Positions 33,567 to 45,405 are shown, counted from the first letter of the stretch. The stretch: DNA of 64,000 nt from Cercis canadensis (GCA_003255065.1 QAOA01008219.1:73501-137500), one strand, 5' to 3'. Numbers and translations: made by a program. Notes: generated by a model not told the origin, from the sequence alone.

Positions 33567-35996
33567 TGTTAGCTTCACAAGTCTCTAGTCCTATTTTAAT
33601 AATAACAAACATGTCTCATTTCTACTAACCTGTGTTGTTTCTATTTAAGTTCTTACTTATAACAGGTGTGGAAAGAAGTCCTAAAATATCTAGCTCAACT
33701 TATTCTTTAGAACTAGTTCTTGCTTTTGGATAATGAGAGTCCTTCAATCTTCCTGATATGGACAATCATGTCAAAGACTCCAGTGGCTTTTGTCTTTTTA
33801 GTCTCTCTAGAAAAATGTGTAGTTAAGATTAGAACTTGCCTCTTGAAAGTGACTGATGTAACATCCACTTTCAAGGGATACTTTCTATCTACTCTCTCTT
33901 ACACATGGACAAGCCTTTTCTTTAAAAAGGACAAAAAGTCATGGTGCATGATGGGCTTTATGTCAGCTAGTGGAAGACTGTTGAGTGAGTTTTATGCTCA
34001 CTCTTTAGATGTCCTTAACTCAAGTATTTAGTTAGTTTTTGAGAATTAATTGCTATTTAATGGGATTTCTATGTTAAATTGTAGGTTCCATGAATTAAAG
34101 TGAAGAAATAAAGATGTTGAGAAGATTTGGGACAGAAACCAAGGGCCGTGGCACCCATAAACCAGAGCCATAGCTCTTGAAGCATCAAAATGGAGGACTT
34201 GGACAGAAGCTTAGCGCCGCACCGCTCATTTCTCAGAGCCGCAGTGCTCAAACTCACAAGGGACCAGAGAAAGAGAGCTGTGGCTCCCATAAACCAGGGC
34301 CGCGGCGCCTGCACGTACAAAGAAGTATTCCTTGTTCTAGGGAAGCAGAGCCACGGCGCCCATACTTGAAATCTGAATTCGTGGGCTTTATTTCTTAAAT
34401 TTTTAAGGTTTTCTTAGGGGGTATAAATAGGGAAACTTAAGAATTAGAAGGGGTTCATTCTTAGATACCTTTGGGAGGAGAAATGAGGCAAAACAAGGAT
34501 TGAAGGGAGGACACGCAAAGTGGATTTGTCCTTCAACTCAGAGTTTTTTCTTCTTTTAACCTTGAATCATGACTACATTTTATTCATTTTGGTTTTCTTC
34601 TTCTATGATGAACTAATTTTCTTATCTAGGGCTATGATGTGGCCTAATTAGGACCAGTTGTAATTTTTTATGAAATTAATTCCGTGATTTACTTCTTCAA
34701 TTGAGCATTTATCTCTTCTCTTAATGCCTCTGATTGTTTGGCTAATAATTAGATGATTTGTTAATCACAATGAGACTGGAAGGAGAATTGTGTGTCAAGT
34801 TCCTTGGGGTAAATGTCATGAGTTGCATGGAGGATAGGAATATACCTTCATGACTCATGTAATCAGTTAAAAAGATCCATCAAGCTTAATGAATTCATAA
34901 TTATTGCAACTCGTATAGGAATATATAAGGTTAGTAATTGCGGATATTTACACTAGACCTTGGGAGAGGCTAGTGAATGAATTAGGAAATTTTGATTAGC
35001 AATTAGGATGATAAATTAGGATTAATGGAATGAGGAAAGAAAACTGGAAGTAATTATGGTGAAATCGGAACCCTAGATGTTTCTCTCTTGATAATTCTTT
35101 CATAATGCTGGTTTAGTTTGTGATTTTTCTGGTTTAAGTTGTTTCTTGCAAAACTCTCCATATCGATTGATTAGATAAGATCAAGGTTAACAAAATTTCG
35201 GTAGTTGATACGTTAGTCATCGTAGGAACGATACTTTTTCTCACCTTATTACTTGGAAACGATAACGTACACTTGCTTTTAGTTTTTACACAACAAAGAC
35301 CTTTCCTTATCCTTTTTCAAAGTACCTCACGTGCACAAGAAAGAAGATATATCAAGGGATTAAGCAAGGGCTTTGGGGATGCATGAAGAGGAGTGAAAAG
35401 AAAATATTTTAGAGAGAGAAGGAAGCCATTTTCAAGAGTTCTACTCTTCTTCTTACTCTTGGTTATCTCTTCATGTAGCAAGAACTTCATTGTATCATAT
35501 ATACTTTGTAAGAGAGTTTCTTCTTTGGAGCTTAACTAAAACACTTGGGTTTTGTATTTGGATTTCTATTGGAGAAATCCATGAGAGTGATCTCTAGTGA
35601 ATTAGAGAGAGAGAGTTCATGGTTAGCTTGAAACACAAAAACCATGGTTGTGAAGCTTGAAGAAGCTTGGAAAAATAAACTTGAAGAATAATGGAACCCT
35701 ATAATATGGGAGAAGTGGATGTAGGCATGTTAAGCTGAACCACTATAAAGACTCTTGCAAATTTTCTTTCTCTCCATCATTGATTTTTTGGATTAATTTC
35801 TGTTATATTCTAAATGGTTTATTAAGTTATCTCTTTGCATTCAAATATAGTATTTGTCAAATAACTAGTTCTTAGACTGAAAGAACTAGTTCTTCAACAC
35901 ATTTGTTATTTGAATTTGTCTATATCAGAATTGTTTTAAGAACAATTTTTAATAATTCCTATTCATCCCCTCTAAGAATAGACTCTACAACTCTCA
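33567..35996 (+). repeat. E2 5' LTR, split by a nested LTR
   Basis: It starts TGTTAGCTTCACAAG and ends CAACTCTCA, just before the primer-binding site. Removing the nested insert and one target duplication from the count leaves about 1108 bases, close to the 1114 of the E1 3' LTR. Confidence 0.85.
33979..35295 (+). mobile_element. Solo LTR nested in the E2 5' LTR
   Basis: The insert starts TGTTGAGTGAGTTTTATG and ends TTTTTACACAACA, with AAGAC at 33974-33978 and 35296-35300 as a perfect 5-base target duplication. The intact arrangement of the surrounding LTR is visible at about 43540 in the E2 3' LTR. It holds no coding sequence. A second, diverged copy starts at 62601. The region 34140-34370 contains a series of GC-rich motifs around GCCGCGGCGCC. 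The tail (gtaggaacgatac, then ttattacttgg) resembles Ty3/gypsy LTR ends, but the lineage is uncertain. Confidence 0.88.
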
Positions 35997-36084
35997 ATTA
36001 GTATCAGAGCTTGTGCTCATCTTTTCTTTGCTGGTCTAACTAACCAAGAGCTAAAGATCCTATTAAGTTTGTGTTGCAAGTACC

Positions 36085-39000
36085 ATGAACAAACAAAATG
36101 AGTCTCACTTTTCTCACAAACCTCCATTCTTCAATGGAGAAAACTATCCCTACTGGAAGCAACACATGGAAATGTATCTTGAGGCAATCAACTATGAAGT
36201 TTGGCAAATAGTCAGAAATGGTCTCACACCTCCTACCAAAGTAGTGGAAGGAGCTACTGTTCCAAAAGAAGAACATGAGTTTACCACTGAAGACAAGCTC
36301 AAATTCACTCTAAATTCCAAAGCTAGATACAACATTGTTTGTGGTGTATCTGCAACAGAATAAGAAAACATTGCTTCTTGCAACACTGCAAAAGAAATAT
36401 GGGATAGACTTGCTGCCATTCATGAAGGGACAAGCCATGTAAAAGAAGCTAAGATTGATATCTATTCTTCTCAATATGAAATATTTCACATGACTCAAGA
36501 TGAATCCCTGGACTCTTTCTTTGCTCGGTTCTTGAGCATCATCAATAGTCTAAAAGGTCTTGGAAGAGTCTACACTCAAAAGGAACAAGTCAAGAAGATT
36601 CTAAGATGTCTCACTAATAAATGGGATTCCAAAGTAACCGTATTGCTCCAATTTGAAGAATCTAATGAACTCACTGTAGATTCTCTAAGAGGCACTTTGG
36701 AATCACATTAAATGTTGATCATGCAAAAGAAGAACATTGCTGGTGAAAGAAAGAAAAGTTTGGCTTTTGCTTCTACTATTCTAGAGTCAAGTACTCAGAA
36801 AAAACTAGACTCAAGTTAAGATGATGTAGCATTGATTACAAGAAGAGTTATTGATCTAATGAAGAAAAGAAAGGAGAAGAAAAGATTTCCACCGAAAGGA
36901 CACAAAGACTTCACTAAGGAAGAAAGCAACAAAGAGCCTATCATATGCTATGAGTGCAAGAAACTAGGTCACATTAAACCTGAATGTCCAAACCTCAAGA
37001 AGAAGAAATTCTTCAAAAATGGGAAGAAGAAAGCCATAATGGCTACCTGGAATGATGAGGACTCAACTTCAGATAGTGATGAATCAGAAGAGGAAAATAT
37101 TATCAATTTGTGTCTTATGGCACAAGAGAAAGTTCTAGAGAAAAGCATGAGGTAACAGAACTAGATCTTGAACTACTTCCTACTTATGATGAACTGAGTC
37201 ATGCTTTTGATGATTTATCTTTTGATTATGAGAAAAGAGTAGCAAAACTCATTACTCTTACGAAATCATAAAAAGTCAGATTAATGTGATAGATGAACTT
37301 GAGAAAGATAATGTTTTTTTGGCTGATAGACTTAAAACTCTTTATCATAAGAATGAAGTTCTTGAAAAGGAAAATTGTTTTACTTCTTCTCTCAAAAATG
37401 AAAATGACAAGATGAAAAGAAAAGTAAATGAATTACCCGGAGACTTAGCCAAGTTTGTTAAAGGAAGAAATAATTTGAATTCCATCTTGGGAAAGCAAAG
37501 AGTAAGCAATGATAGAACTGGTTTAGGTTATGTTCAACCTAGCACCTCAAAGGTTTCTAAAAACTTTTTGGTCATACCTTCCTCCTCACATTCCTTTTCT
37601 AAAGGAACTTGCTTTTACTTGGATGTGTAGGACATTTTCCTAATACTTGCTCCTATAAAAAACTTTGTGCTGCAAGAAAAATAGTATGGGTGTTTAAAAG
37701 CACATTTGCTTCTAACATGAAAGGACCCAAAGAAGTTTGGGTACCTAAGCCTCTGTGATCTTATTGCAAGTTTGCTATCAAGCTAAAAGTGATTGTTAGT
37801 ATCTGGACAGTGGCTGTTCTAGGCACATGACTGGAGATCCTTCAAAGTTTGTCTCCTTTAACAAAATGGATTTGGGAGATGTCTCTTTTGGTGACAATAG
37901 CAAAGGTAGACTTGTTGGATTAGGTAAAATCAAAATAACTTCTAATCTTTTCATTAACAATGTCGACTTGGTCAAAGGTTTGATGTATAATTTGCTGAGC
38001 ATAAGTAAGCTTTGTGATCAGGGTCATAAAATCATTTTTGAAACTCCTCATTGCATCATTCACAAGAAAATTTTTTGATGATGTTTTGTTTGTTGGTCAA
38101 AGAAGTTCCAATGTATATACTGTGTCTAGAGATTCTTTGAAATCTAAAAAGGAAACATGTTTTTCCTCTCAAAGCAATAACTCTTGGTCGTGGCATAGAA
38201 GACTTGGATATGCAAACTTTAAACTTATTTCCAAGCTTTCTAAGAAAGAACTAGTTTCGGGTTTACGTAAACTAATGTTTGAAAAGGATAAGATTTGCGT
38301 TGCTTTTTAGCAAGGTAAACAAATCAAATCCTCTTTTAAGTCTAAAAAAGATTTGTCATCTTCTAGGCCACTCCAACTTCTTCATATGGATTTCTTTGGA
38401 CCAGCATCTACATCACGTTTAAATAGAAAGAAGTATTGTTTAGTTATTTTGGATGATTTTTCAAGGTTTACTTGGGTATTCTTTCTTGCTCATAAGGATG
38501 ACACCTTTGATGTTTTTGAAAATCTCAGCAAATGAGTCCAAAATGAAAATGGTTTTGCCATCACCTCAACTAGGAGTGATCATGGTGGAGAATTTGAAAA
38601 TAAGTTGTTCAAATTTTTTTGTGAAAATCAAGGAATCCACCATAATTTTTCTTGTCCTAGAACTCTTCAACAAAATGGAGAAAGGAAAAATAGAACTCTA
38701 GTTAAGATGGGCAGAACTATGTTGCACGAAAATAATTTGCCAAAATACTTTTGGGCTAAAGCTGTAAACACAACATGTTATATTCTGAATAGATGTTTAG
38801 TTAGGCTCATTTTGATGAAAATTCCATATGAGCTTTGGAAAGGGAGAAAACCCAATATAAGCAAATTTCATGTTTTTGTAAATGTTTTGTGTTAATAAAT
38901 GAAAAAGAACATTTGGAAAAATTTGATTCAAAATCTAATGAAGCTATTTTCTTGGGATACTCTATGTCTAGCAAAGCCTATAGAGTTTTTAATAAAAGGA

Positions 39001-40825
39001 CTCTCATTGTAGAAAAATCAATGCATGTTGTTTTTGATGAATCTAACTATCCTTTGAGTTCAAATACTCTTGAGGAAAATGAGATAGTGCTGGAAAGCAT
39101 CAAAGCACCTTTTAAGGGAGAGATCATACAAGAGAAAGCAGCAGATCAAATACCTTGTGACTCAATTCACATAGAATTAAATCTTTCAGAACTAGTTCAG
39201 TCTGAATTAAATCATTCAAAACCAGTTCAAGAAGAAGCTCCACAGAAAAATGTGAAAGACATACTGCCAAAAGAAACCAGAACTTCTAAATATCATCAAG
39301 TTGAAAAAGTGATTGGAGACTTGGAAAGAGGGATCAATACAAGAGAATCTCTTAGAGATAAGCATGTGAACCTGGCTCTCTTATCCCTGTCTGAACCCAC
39401 CAAAATTGGTGAGGCCTTAGAAGATGAGGCTTGGATCATGGCAATGCAAGAAGAATTGAATCAGTTCTCAAGGAACCAAGTCTGGACTCTTGTATCTAAA
39501 CCAAAAGGTCACACAATCATTGGCACAAGATGGATTTTTAGAAATAAGCTTGATGAGGATGGCAAGATTGTGAGTAACAAAGCAAGATTTGTAGCTCAAG
39601 GCTTTAATCAATAGGAAGGTATAGACTTTGAAGAAACTTTTGCTCTTGTAGCTAGATTAGAAGCCATTAGAATGTTTCTTGCATTTGCATCTTTTAAAGG
39701 CATTAAGGTTTTTCAAATGGATGTGAAAAGTGTTTTTTTAAATGGTTATATTAATGAAGAAGTCTTTGTTAAATAGGCTCCTAGTTTTGAAAATCTAGAC
39801 TTTCCTAACCATGTGTTTAAACTCTCCAAAGCTCTCTACGGTCTCAAGCAAGCTCCTAAAGCTTGGTATGATAGACTCAATGAGTTTCTTATGAAAAATG
39901 ATTTTTCAAGAGGGAAAGTAGATACCTCTCTATTCACTAAAAGATTATCTCATAATATCATCATAGTTCAGATTTATGTTGATTAAAATATTTTTGGATC
40001 AACTAATCATGAGTTGTGGAATGATTTTGAGACTCTAATGAAGAGTGAATTTGAAATGAGTATGATGGGAGAACTTAACTTCTTCCTTGGATTTCAAGTG
40101 AAGCAAATCAGAGATGGAATCTTCATTAATCAGTCTAAATATACAAGAGAGCTACTTAAACGTTTTGGCATGGGCAATGCAAAAGGTATTTCAACTCTTA
40201 TGAGTCCTGCTACAAAACTAGTTCTGGACCAAAACAGTAAATCTGTCTATGAGAAAAGGTATAGAGGTATGATTGGATCCTTACTGTATTTGACTGTTAG
40301 TAGGCCATACATTATTTTCTCTGTTTATGCATGTGCCAGATTTCAAGTTAATCCAAAGGAGTCTTATTTAACTGCCATCAAAAGAATTTTTCTATATCTA
40401 ATCAATTATGTGAATGTTGGTTTATGGTTCAGTAGAACTACTTCTTTCGAACTAGTTTCTTATACAGATTATGATTATACTGGTTGTTCTATTGATCGAA
40501 ATAGCACAAGTGGAGGTTGTCAGTTTCTGGGAGGAGGATTGGTGTCTTGGCAATCTAAGAAACAAAATTCAATTGCTCAATCAACAACTGAAGCTGAGTA
40601 CATGGTTGTTGACTGTGCTGCTCAAAAGTACTCTGAATGAAACAACAACATTCTAGGACCAAGCATATAGACATAAAACATCATTTGTTTAGATATCACA
40701 TTCTCAAGGGTGACATAAAACTTTCTTTTATTGACACTGAAGATCAGCTTGCTGATATTTTTACAAAACCCTTAGCTAGATTTTGTTTCCTGAGACATGA
40801 ACTGGGCATGATAAATATGTCTTGA
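36085..40825 (+). pseudogene. E2 gag-pol region
   Basis: In order: gag (36085-37750) with the copia gag core (FFNGENYPYWKQHMEMYLEA) and a CCHC knuckle near 36945-36990; protease/pre-integrase (about 37800-38330, SWSWHRRLGYANFK); integrase (about 38350-38900); the pol linker and reverse transcriptase (about 38900-40000); and RNase H (about 40000-40825, STTEAEYMVVDCAAQ). The order PR-INT-RT-RH defines Ty1/copia. It has more than ten breaks. Confidence 0.9.
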
Positions 40826-41474
40826 TGAATTGTCTTTGTGTGTGTACATAATGCTTGTTCATATGCATCTCTCATTCTTTTTGGTAAATTTTTTTTTGGC
40901 TGTTCAATGGTTATGGTAAATACTCTTTTCATCTGAAATTTTTGAAAAAGAAATATGAAAGTTTGGCAATTTTTTGTGTGTGCCCAATATTTTCCTTGAC
41001 CCTTTTTTAATTTTATGGGCTGTCAATTTTCTAAATAAATTTGATTATGTTTGGGCTTTTTATTTGAAAAGGCCACAACAATTTTCTTGGGCAATACTAT
41101 TTTGTGAATTGATCCATTAAAAAGGCCTTCTTCATTTAGTTTTGGATTTATTTCCTTTTTGGGCTGGTGTTAATTTTGCTAACTATGGGCCTCCATTCTC
41201 TCCACCTGCGGTTTTTTGGCCTTTGGCCAAAACGCACGTTTCATAATGACCAATCTCTCACCTTTGCAAAAAATGCACTATTTCATCCTATAGTCTTCCC
41301 GGGCTTAATTTTTTTCCTTCTTCAAATTTGCAACCTAACTGTTCATCTTCCCTTCCCCTATTTTCCTTTTTTCCTGTATTTCCTCTGCACGATCTTCTTC
41401 CTTTCTCGGTGAGTGTCAGTGACTACCTCTATTAACTGCTAGTCCTTAAAGCAAGATTGTCAAAAGCTAGAGTC

Positions 41475-43270
41475 ATGGATAGAAGAAGGGTAAGCCAACA
41501 TTTGAGGGCTCAGTCCAAAGGGAAAACTCCAGTAAATTACTCACCTGGTAAACCTATAGAGGTCTCAGATTCTTCTTCTGTTGAGGAACCAGAGGGTCTT
41601 GCTCAAATCTTTCAACGATCAAGAAAGTTTGCTTCTCAATCAGTCAAAGGCAAAGGTAAAAGGCCTTCTCCTCTACCTTCCCCTATTCCTGAACCCATTT
41701 CTGAACCGTTGTTGCCATAGTTGCTGCTCGAAGCACCTCCAACCTCCTCTCCTTCAGCCACACCTCCTTTATCTCCCATTCCTTCTCCTACTCCTACCTT
41801 TAAACCCTCTCAATCACCATCTATTTTCTCCCAACCATCAGAAATCCCTATTGACCCGCCAGCTGACACAACTCAAATGTCATCTTCCTCCAAAGAATCA
41901 GAACTAGCATCAATACCTAAACCCTCAGAACCTCCTGCAAGACCCAAGAGAGTTAAAATGCTAGCCAAGAAAACAACATTTACCCCTAAGACAAAAGTAT
42001 CAACTCCGTGGGCCAAAGTCTCTACTCCTAATCCTACAACAACTACTCCTCGAGCTAAAGCTTCAAAGACCAAAGAAGCTTCAAAATCCACTAGTTTAAA
42101 AGCTAAAATTGCTTGTAAAAGTACTATTGAAAGTACTGCACCTGAGAGTGTTAACATTGAATTTGAAAGTGCTGCTGCTGAGGAGAACTTCCTTAAGCTA
42201 TATGACAAGAGGACAATTGCACCTGGCTGCATTGTCACATGGGAATCTCCCTCATTTGAAACCAAGTCCATTGAAGAAGCATTTGCAACCATGGGGTGGT
42301 CCAGCATGCTCAAGATCAATGAACCCATAATCCCCAAGGTAATAAGACTCTTCTATGCACATTTGCAGCCTCTTAAAGGCTCAAATTTTGGAGTTGTATA
42401 CTTGAAATCTTTTGTTGCTAGGATAAAAATGGTAATATATGCGTGTGTGTTGGCTAGCATTCTGAAATTACTTGTTAAAGGGGACGGTAGGTTTGTTCAA
42501 AAAGTCTGGCCCTTTGAACTTATTTCCTTTGATGATGCAGTGGCATCAATTTGTGACTATCATGATAAAAAAGGCTAGGGTAGATCTTCATCTATTAATT
42601 GCTTCAACTCCATAACCAAAACCCTTGCTAAGCTTATCACCTCTCAATTATTACCCATAATAGGCAGTCATAGTGAATTCTCTACACCTAACCTTTATTT
42701 GCTATACCATTTGAAAATCAACTGTCCTTGAATTTACCAAGGTTGATCCTAATTACAATGGCTGCAACTATTAAAGGGACAAGGATTAAAATCAGTTTAC
42801 CCTATGGGATGTTAATTGTCAAACTCTGCCAGTACTTTAAAGTTGATCTATCCAAGTTTGATTCTGAACCCTTACTGGCTAAGCTGATTCTAAAACCTCT
42901 CCCTGTTGCCACTTCATCCCCTGAACCTTCCTTGAGGCCCTCATCTACAAAGGGTAAGGACCCTGCAGCATCAACCAGTTCTTCTTCTGTTAAGACCAAA
43001 AGGCATGCTGCAACAACCCTAACCAGTTCTCAACCCTCCAAGAAGCCCAAGAAACAAGTTCCTCTAGCTCAACCATCTGAAAAGATCGATCATGTGGAGT
43101 GGATTGCTTCAGTTAAACCTAAGGAGCTAGCTAATCAAATTGGCAGGCACTTGAACTTCTTTTAGAATCTGGTTTTTGACTATAATGCTCAGTTAGCAAC
43201 AATTGAAAAGGATATGGCAGTCATAAAAGCACAATTGGCAGTTCTCATTGCATCTCAGCCACCTTCCTCT
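41475..43270 (+). pseudogene. E2 extra ORF between pol and 3' LTR
   Basis: The counterpart of the E1 extra ORF. The N-terminal part shares RRRVSQHLRAQSKGKTP, followed by a long Pro/Ser/Thr-rich stretch (about 41690-42100), the conserved block with FESAAAEENFLKLYDKRTIA and GWSSMLKINEPIIPKV (about 42160-42340), a second conserved block (LPYGMLIVKLCQYFKVDL, about 42795-42850), a Lys/Ser-rich linker and a coiled-coil-like end (about 43080-43270). It lies where SIRE elements carry their env-like frame. No transmembrane segment or signal peptide is evident in what remains. A few breaks. Confidence 0.72.
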
Positions 43271-43320
43271 GAATATTTTTTATATCTTTTGATAAAATTT
43301 CATTTATAAATGTAGTGTAG

Positions 43321-44068
43321 GTGAACAATTGTGTCAAAGACTCCAGTGGCTTTTGTCTTTTTAGTCTCTCTAAAAAAATGTGGTAGTTGAGATTAGAAGT
43401 TGCCTCTTAAAAGTGACTAACGTAACATCCACTTTCAAGGGATACTTTCTATCTACTCTCTCTTACACATGGACAAGTTTTTCTTTAAAAAGAACAAAAT
43501 GTCATGGTGCATGATGGGCTTTGTGTCAGCTAGTGGAAGACCTCTCCTTAGCTTTTTCAAAGTACCACACGTGCACAAGAAAGAAGATATATCAAGAGAT
43601 TGAACAAGGGCTTCAGAGAAGCATGAAGAGAAGTGAAAAGAAAATATTTTAGAGAGAGAAGGAAGCCATTTTCAGGAGTTCTACTTTTCTTCTTACTCTC
43701 GGTTATCTTTTCATGTAGCAAGAATTTCATTGTATCATATATACTCTGTAAGAGAATTTCTTTCTTTGGAGCTGAACTAAAAAACTTGGGTTTTGTATTT
43801 GGATTTCTATGGGAGAAATCCATGAGAGTGATATCTAGTGAGTTATAGAGAGAGAGTTCATGGTTAGCTTGGAAAACAAAAATCATGGTTGTGAAGCTTG
43901 AAAAAATAAACTTGAAGAATAGTGGAACCCCATAATATGAGAAGTGGATGTAGGCATGTTAAGCCGAACCACTATAAAGACTCTTGTAGATTTTCTTTCT
44001 CTCCATCTTTGATTTTCTGGATTAATTTCTGTTCTGTTCTAAATGGTTTATTAAGTTATATCTTTGTA
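43321..44068 (+). repeat. E2 3' LTR, partial
   Basis: Matches the E2 5' LTR from gtcaaagactccagtgg to gtttattaagttatatc. Its boundaries are internal to the LTR on both sides. At about 43540 the sequence shows the uninterrupted form of the site that holds the nested solo LTR in the 5' LTR. Confidence 0.85.
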
Positions 44069-44458
44069 GATTTTTGGCACAGTGGAGATGAAGTTTTTAA
44101 ACTGCCAACATATATATCTAAACAGATTATACTGCTTCATATTTATCAACAGATATTTTATAGTTGATAGTTTTTTTTTCCAATGCATCGTACCTCTGCT
44201 CTAAAGTAAGTCATAAAAAAAAAAAAANAAAAAAAAAAAAAAAAGCAGCTAAAAAACTCTATCAAGATACTATTTTATGATAAGGAAAGGTCATTTTAGA
44301 TGCACGGTACAACATAGTTCAGAGAAGATCATGAAACCACATATATTACACCCTCCCAAACCTCTTATTCAACAATTACACACTACATATTACACAATAG
44401 AAATTGTTTCTTGCTTTGGTTTATTGCTGATATCTTCAACTGTCATTGAAGTCTAGTG
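44069..44458 (-). repeat. 3' flank of gene C2, shared with two other copies
   Basis: Matches 33160-33560 and 55690-56085. It includes an A-rich run with one ambiguous base (about 44217-44244). On the minus strand AATAAA at 44425-44420, about 35 bases past the C2 stop codon, is a plausible poly(A) signal for C2. Confidence 0.65.
44420..44425 (-). promoter_or_regulatory. Candidate poly(A) signal of C2
   Basis: AATAAA on the minus strand about 35 bases downstream of the C2 stop codon. It is conserved as GGTTTATT on the plus strand in the C3 flank near 56025. Confidence 0.45.
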
Positions 44459-45292
44459 TTAATTTGTTACTTTATTGCTGATATCTTCTTCATCATTCCA
44501 CGTAAGTCCACCAAAGTTGATTCCTCCATTCCCGGTGCCCTCCACGTTACCAGTTACATTGGTCAAACCTCTTACTTTTTTCGTGCGAGCAGCTGGAGCA
44601 TTATGGCCACCAGTTGGACCATCAAGCTTTCCAACTGCTTCGGCAAGCTTAAGAACTGCTTCTGACTGTTGGTTAAGGTCAGAGCCAGGTTTTTTTGGTT
44701 CACCAGTACTGCCAGCTCAAGTGGAATTAAAGGACATTAGGTTTTAAATCCAAGATAAACAGTAACGGTTAACTCAAGCTTTTTTCCATTAGAAATGATT
44801 TTCAAAGTTTTTTTTTTTTTTTCTTTTTACCTACAGATTTCCAATTCTTAAAAACAGAAAAACAATACTTGCCATTAGTGGGCTTTTTTTCCTTTTCTTC
44901 TTGCCGCTAGGTGCCCATAATTTTTTAATCTTGCCATAAAAAGCAGTTCATATCAAGGGTTCTAGAGATTTGATATAGCAAAATACTAAATGTGCAGCTC
45001 GATCTTATTCAAATATGACTTGTAATACATAATAATATGCTAGACAGTAACAGAGATTATTTAATTAACAGTAGTGAGCCTTCTTCATTAATTTTGCTTC
45101 AAGTTATGAAATGATTCATGCTTACCCTTTGCCTGCAGGTGAGGCCTCGCCGAAGTTGATAAGGCCATTAGCGTGACCCTTCACTTTTCCCGTCACATTG
45201 GCAATACCTTTGATATCTTCCGGGTCATCAGCTTCAGCCTGGGGTTGATGTGGTTTGCTACCAAAGAGGGTTCTCGATATAAAGGGAAACAT
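44459..45292 (-). CDS. Gene C2: intact two-exon, two-repeat Gly/Asn-rich protein
   Basis: I do not recognise this family. Exon 1 is 45292-45126 and exon 2 is 44708-44459, joined across a 417-base intron (GG|GTAAGC to GGCAG|T). The product has 138 residues. Residues 27-48 and 101-122 are two clearly related 22-residue repeats with cores NVTGKVKGHANGLINFG and NVTGNVEGTGNGGINFG, one per exon. Between them lies a Lys/Ala-rich, probably helical stretch (65-86). The end, DEEDISNKV, resembles EKDISNEV of gene A1. I see no convincing signal peptide, only a short hydrophobic N-terminus, and no membrane segment. TATA box, ATG, splice sites, stop and poly(A) signal are all in order, so it is the best candidate for a working host gene here. 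Role unknown. Confidence 0.78.
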
Positions 45293-45392
45293 TGAATGCA
45301 CAACTTTCAAAAATGGAAAAGTAAAATTAAACTAGTGTGTTTCTTTGATTAGCTTTAGATTACTTTGGTATGTGTTAGATAGAAATGCCTCA

Positions 45393-45399
45393 TTTTATA
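45393..45399 (-). promoter_or_regulatory. TATA box of gene C2
   Basis: Minus-strand TATAAAA inside GGGTCTATAAAATGAGGC, 101 bases upstream of the C2 ATG. The same block and the same spacing occur upstream of C3 (61931-61937), so the promoter was copied with the gene. Confidence 0.7.
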
Positions 45400-45405
45400 G
45401 ACCCA

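Larger units (their letters stand above)
33567..44068 (+). mobile_element. E2: SIRE-like Ty1/copia, same family as E1
   Basis: A plus-strand relative of E1: 5' LTR (33567-35996, split by a nested solo LTR), an initiator-Met primer-binding site (TTAGTATCAGAGC at about 35998), gag-pol (36085-40825), an extra ORF (about 41475-43270) and a partial 3' LTR (43321-44068). Protein segments look about 85-90% identical to E1. Both edges of the 3' LTR are missing, no polypurine tract is left, and no target duplication can be found. The right end runs directly into the downstream flank of gene C2 at a point that repeats 33160. It is broken, with more than ten breaks, and comparable in age to E1 or older. 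Confidence 0.88.

Noticed and set aside
34140-34370. GC-rich block as a CpG-island promoter of a host gene
   Set aside because: It lies inside a solo LTR, recurs in the second LTR at 62601 and has no gene next to it.
44475-44747. Plus-strand open frame
   Set aside because: It is the shadow of exon 2 of gene C2; the minus-strand reading has the conserved repeat, the splice sites and homologues.
45293-45310. C2 start at 45310
   Set aside because: That codon is TTG; the ATG at 45292 is shared with C3 and lies in the proper promoter context.
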